5,380 bases of DNA. Source: Oscillospiraceae bacterium (GTDB taxonomy: Bacteria; Bacillota; Clostridia; Oscillospirales; Acutalibacteraceae). Position numbers and translations under genes: made by a program. The notes under the pieces were generated by a model. It was not told the DNA's origin and made no database searches. It saw nothing but the letters and a program-made list of their open reading frames with translations. Shown here in pieces: positions 4,558 to 5,380 of the stretch. The first letter of the stretch is position 1, and each line of letters starts with the position of its first letter. Location of the stretch: positions 979 to 6,358 of the forward strand of contig JAJXDX010000079.1 of NCBI GenBank assembly GCA_021640185.1, read 5' to 3'.

Positions 4558-5379
4558 TCAGCGGCAGGACAGCGTGAACGTGAACGAGGCATCGTCCTCG
4601 CACCACGTTTTGTAGTTCGTGCCCCAGCGGTTGTTGAACAGCGCGTACCACATCCCGTGCTCCAGCGAGGGGACGCGGTCGTCCAGCCGGTACAGGCCGC
4701 GCCCGCCGACGGCGCACAGCGGCGCGTGCAGCGCACGCAGCGTCAGCGCACCGTCCGCGCCGTCATACCGCCACTCGCGCACGATGTGCAGCTGGCGGTT
4801 GCCCATGCTGACCACGTCGTAGGGCGAAACGGACACACCGAGTTTTTGCATCCGCCAGCGGTGCGGGTTTTCCGTATGCGGGCAGAAACCGAGCCAGATC
4901 GCCTCCGGGATGCGGGAGGCATCCTTGCGCGTCCACGCCAGATCGACCGTCAGGTCGTCGTCGAAGGTGTAGGTCAGGCGCATCTCGCGCGGGCAGCCGT
5001 AGCGTTCGCAGGCGTCCGCGTCGCCGACCAGCCGCAGCGAGAGCGTGCTGCCCTGTGCCGCCATCCCGGCCAGCGCGAAGCCGCAGGTCGTCCGGCGCAG
5101 ATCCGGCACGCGCTCCAGACCGGGCTTGCAGAAATCCGCCTCCGTCCATGCCAGACCTTTGTCCAGCCGCACGTTGTAGCGGTATTGCGAGGCGCGCACC
5201 GTCAGCGCATCATACACGTCGTACAGCGGGCGGGCGATCGTTTCCTCGCCCAGCGCGGCATCGGCCAGCAGCCGGTCGCCGCAGCGCAGATACGATAGGC
5301 TGCCGTCCGCTGCCACGCGGCACGTCCAGTGGCCGAAGGTCAGATCCTGCCCCGGCAGGAGCGAGAGATCTGGGCGCAG
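4558..5379 (-). CDS. DUF5054-like protein, C-terminal part (5' end outside the window)
   Basis: The minus-strand frame is open from the right edge to the TGA at 4560-4558, giving 273 residues with no start in the window. The GTG at 5316 is just a valine codon inside the gene, since the frame continues through it. The C-terminal region is recognisable. It has IPEAIWLGFCPHTENPHRW at 157-175, KLGVSVSPYDVVSMGNRQLH at 179-198, LRALHAPLCAVGGRGLYRL at 214-232, and FNNRWGTNYKTWCEDDASF at 248-266, with a beta-rich pattern throughout. These match my memory of DUF5054 proteins (KxG-x-VxP-x-DVV, HAPL and NNxWGTN-x3-W-x-ED motifs). Those are large bacterial proteins that resemble glycoside hydrolases of the alpha-mannosidase type, but their reaction is not established. 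The catalytic N-terminal part is outside the window. Its place beside GH27 and sugar isomerase genes supports a glycan-degrading role. Family call is fairly sure; function is inference. Confidence 0.68.
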   Translation of the reverse strand: MRPDLSLLPGQDLTFGHWTCRVAADGSLSYLRCGDRLLADAALGEETIARPLYDVYDALTVRASQYRYNVRLDKGLAWTEADFCKPGLERVPDLRRTTCGFALAGMAAQGSTLSLRLVGDADACERYGCPREMRLTYTFDDDLTVDLAWTRKDASRIPEAIWLGFCPHTENPHRWRMQKLGVSVSPYDVVSMGNRQLHIVREWRYDGADGALTLRALHAPLCAVGGRGLYRLDDRVPSLEHGMWYALFNNRWGTNYKTWCEDDASFTFTLSCR

Positions 5380-5380
5380 A

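Noticed and set aside
4657..5298. 213-codon + strand open frame antisense to the DUF5054-like gene
   Set aside because: It is a shadow frame without ribosome binding site or family features; the minus-strand frame shows conserved motifs.

Overview
The window is about 60% GC or more. It has strong AAGGAGG-type ribosome binding sites, ATG starts and sigma-70/sigma-A-like promoters, several with an extended TGn -10. Together with the gene families present, this suggests a high-GC member of the Clostridia (Firmicutes), possibly a gut Oscillospiraceae-type bacterium. That assignment is inference; there is no rRNA or other phylogenetic marker here.

Layout: (1) positions 1-597, + strand, the C-terminal end of a P1B-type heavy-metal ATPase, probably the Zn/Cd/Pb class. 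(2) 692-1264, +, a complete LOG-family (TIGR00730-like) nucleoside-monophosphate phosphoribohydrolase with its own promoter. (3) A 14-bp perfect-stem hairpin between convergent genes at about 1275-1306. (4) 1308-2117, -, an AraC-family regulator. (5) A 108-bp divergent control region with two back-to-back promoters whose -35 hexamers abut. (6) 2226-3665, +, a GH27 glycosidase (alpha-galactosidase-like) carrying an N-terminal NEW1/He_PIG module and no signal peptide. (7) A bidirectional terminator at about 3664-3717. (8) 3723-4262, -, a cupin-fold D-lyxose/D-mannose-type isomerase. (9) A 295-bp non-coding region (4263-4557) holding a strong minus-strand promoter, three perfect tandem 14-bp repeats framed by an inverted repeat, a GC-rich hairpin, and two copies of a 15-bp motif about 200 bp apart. 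(10) 4558-5379, -, the C-terminal part of a DUF5054-like protein running off the right edge.

From about 1308 to the right edge this looks like a small carbohydrate-use locus. The AraC regulator probably controls the divergent GH27 enzyme. The GH27 enzyme would release a monosaccharide from an imported oligosaccharide in the cytoplasm, the sugar isomerase would feed an aldose into central metabolism, and the DUF5054-like protein may be a further glycan-processing enzyme. The left part (metal ATPase and LOG) appears unrelated. Nothing here is clearly a new biological system. The most unusual part is the structured 295-bp region in front of the isomerase.
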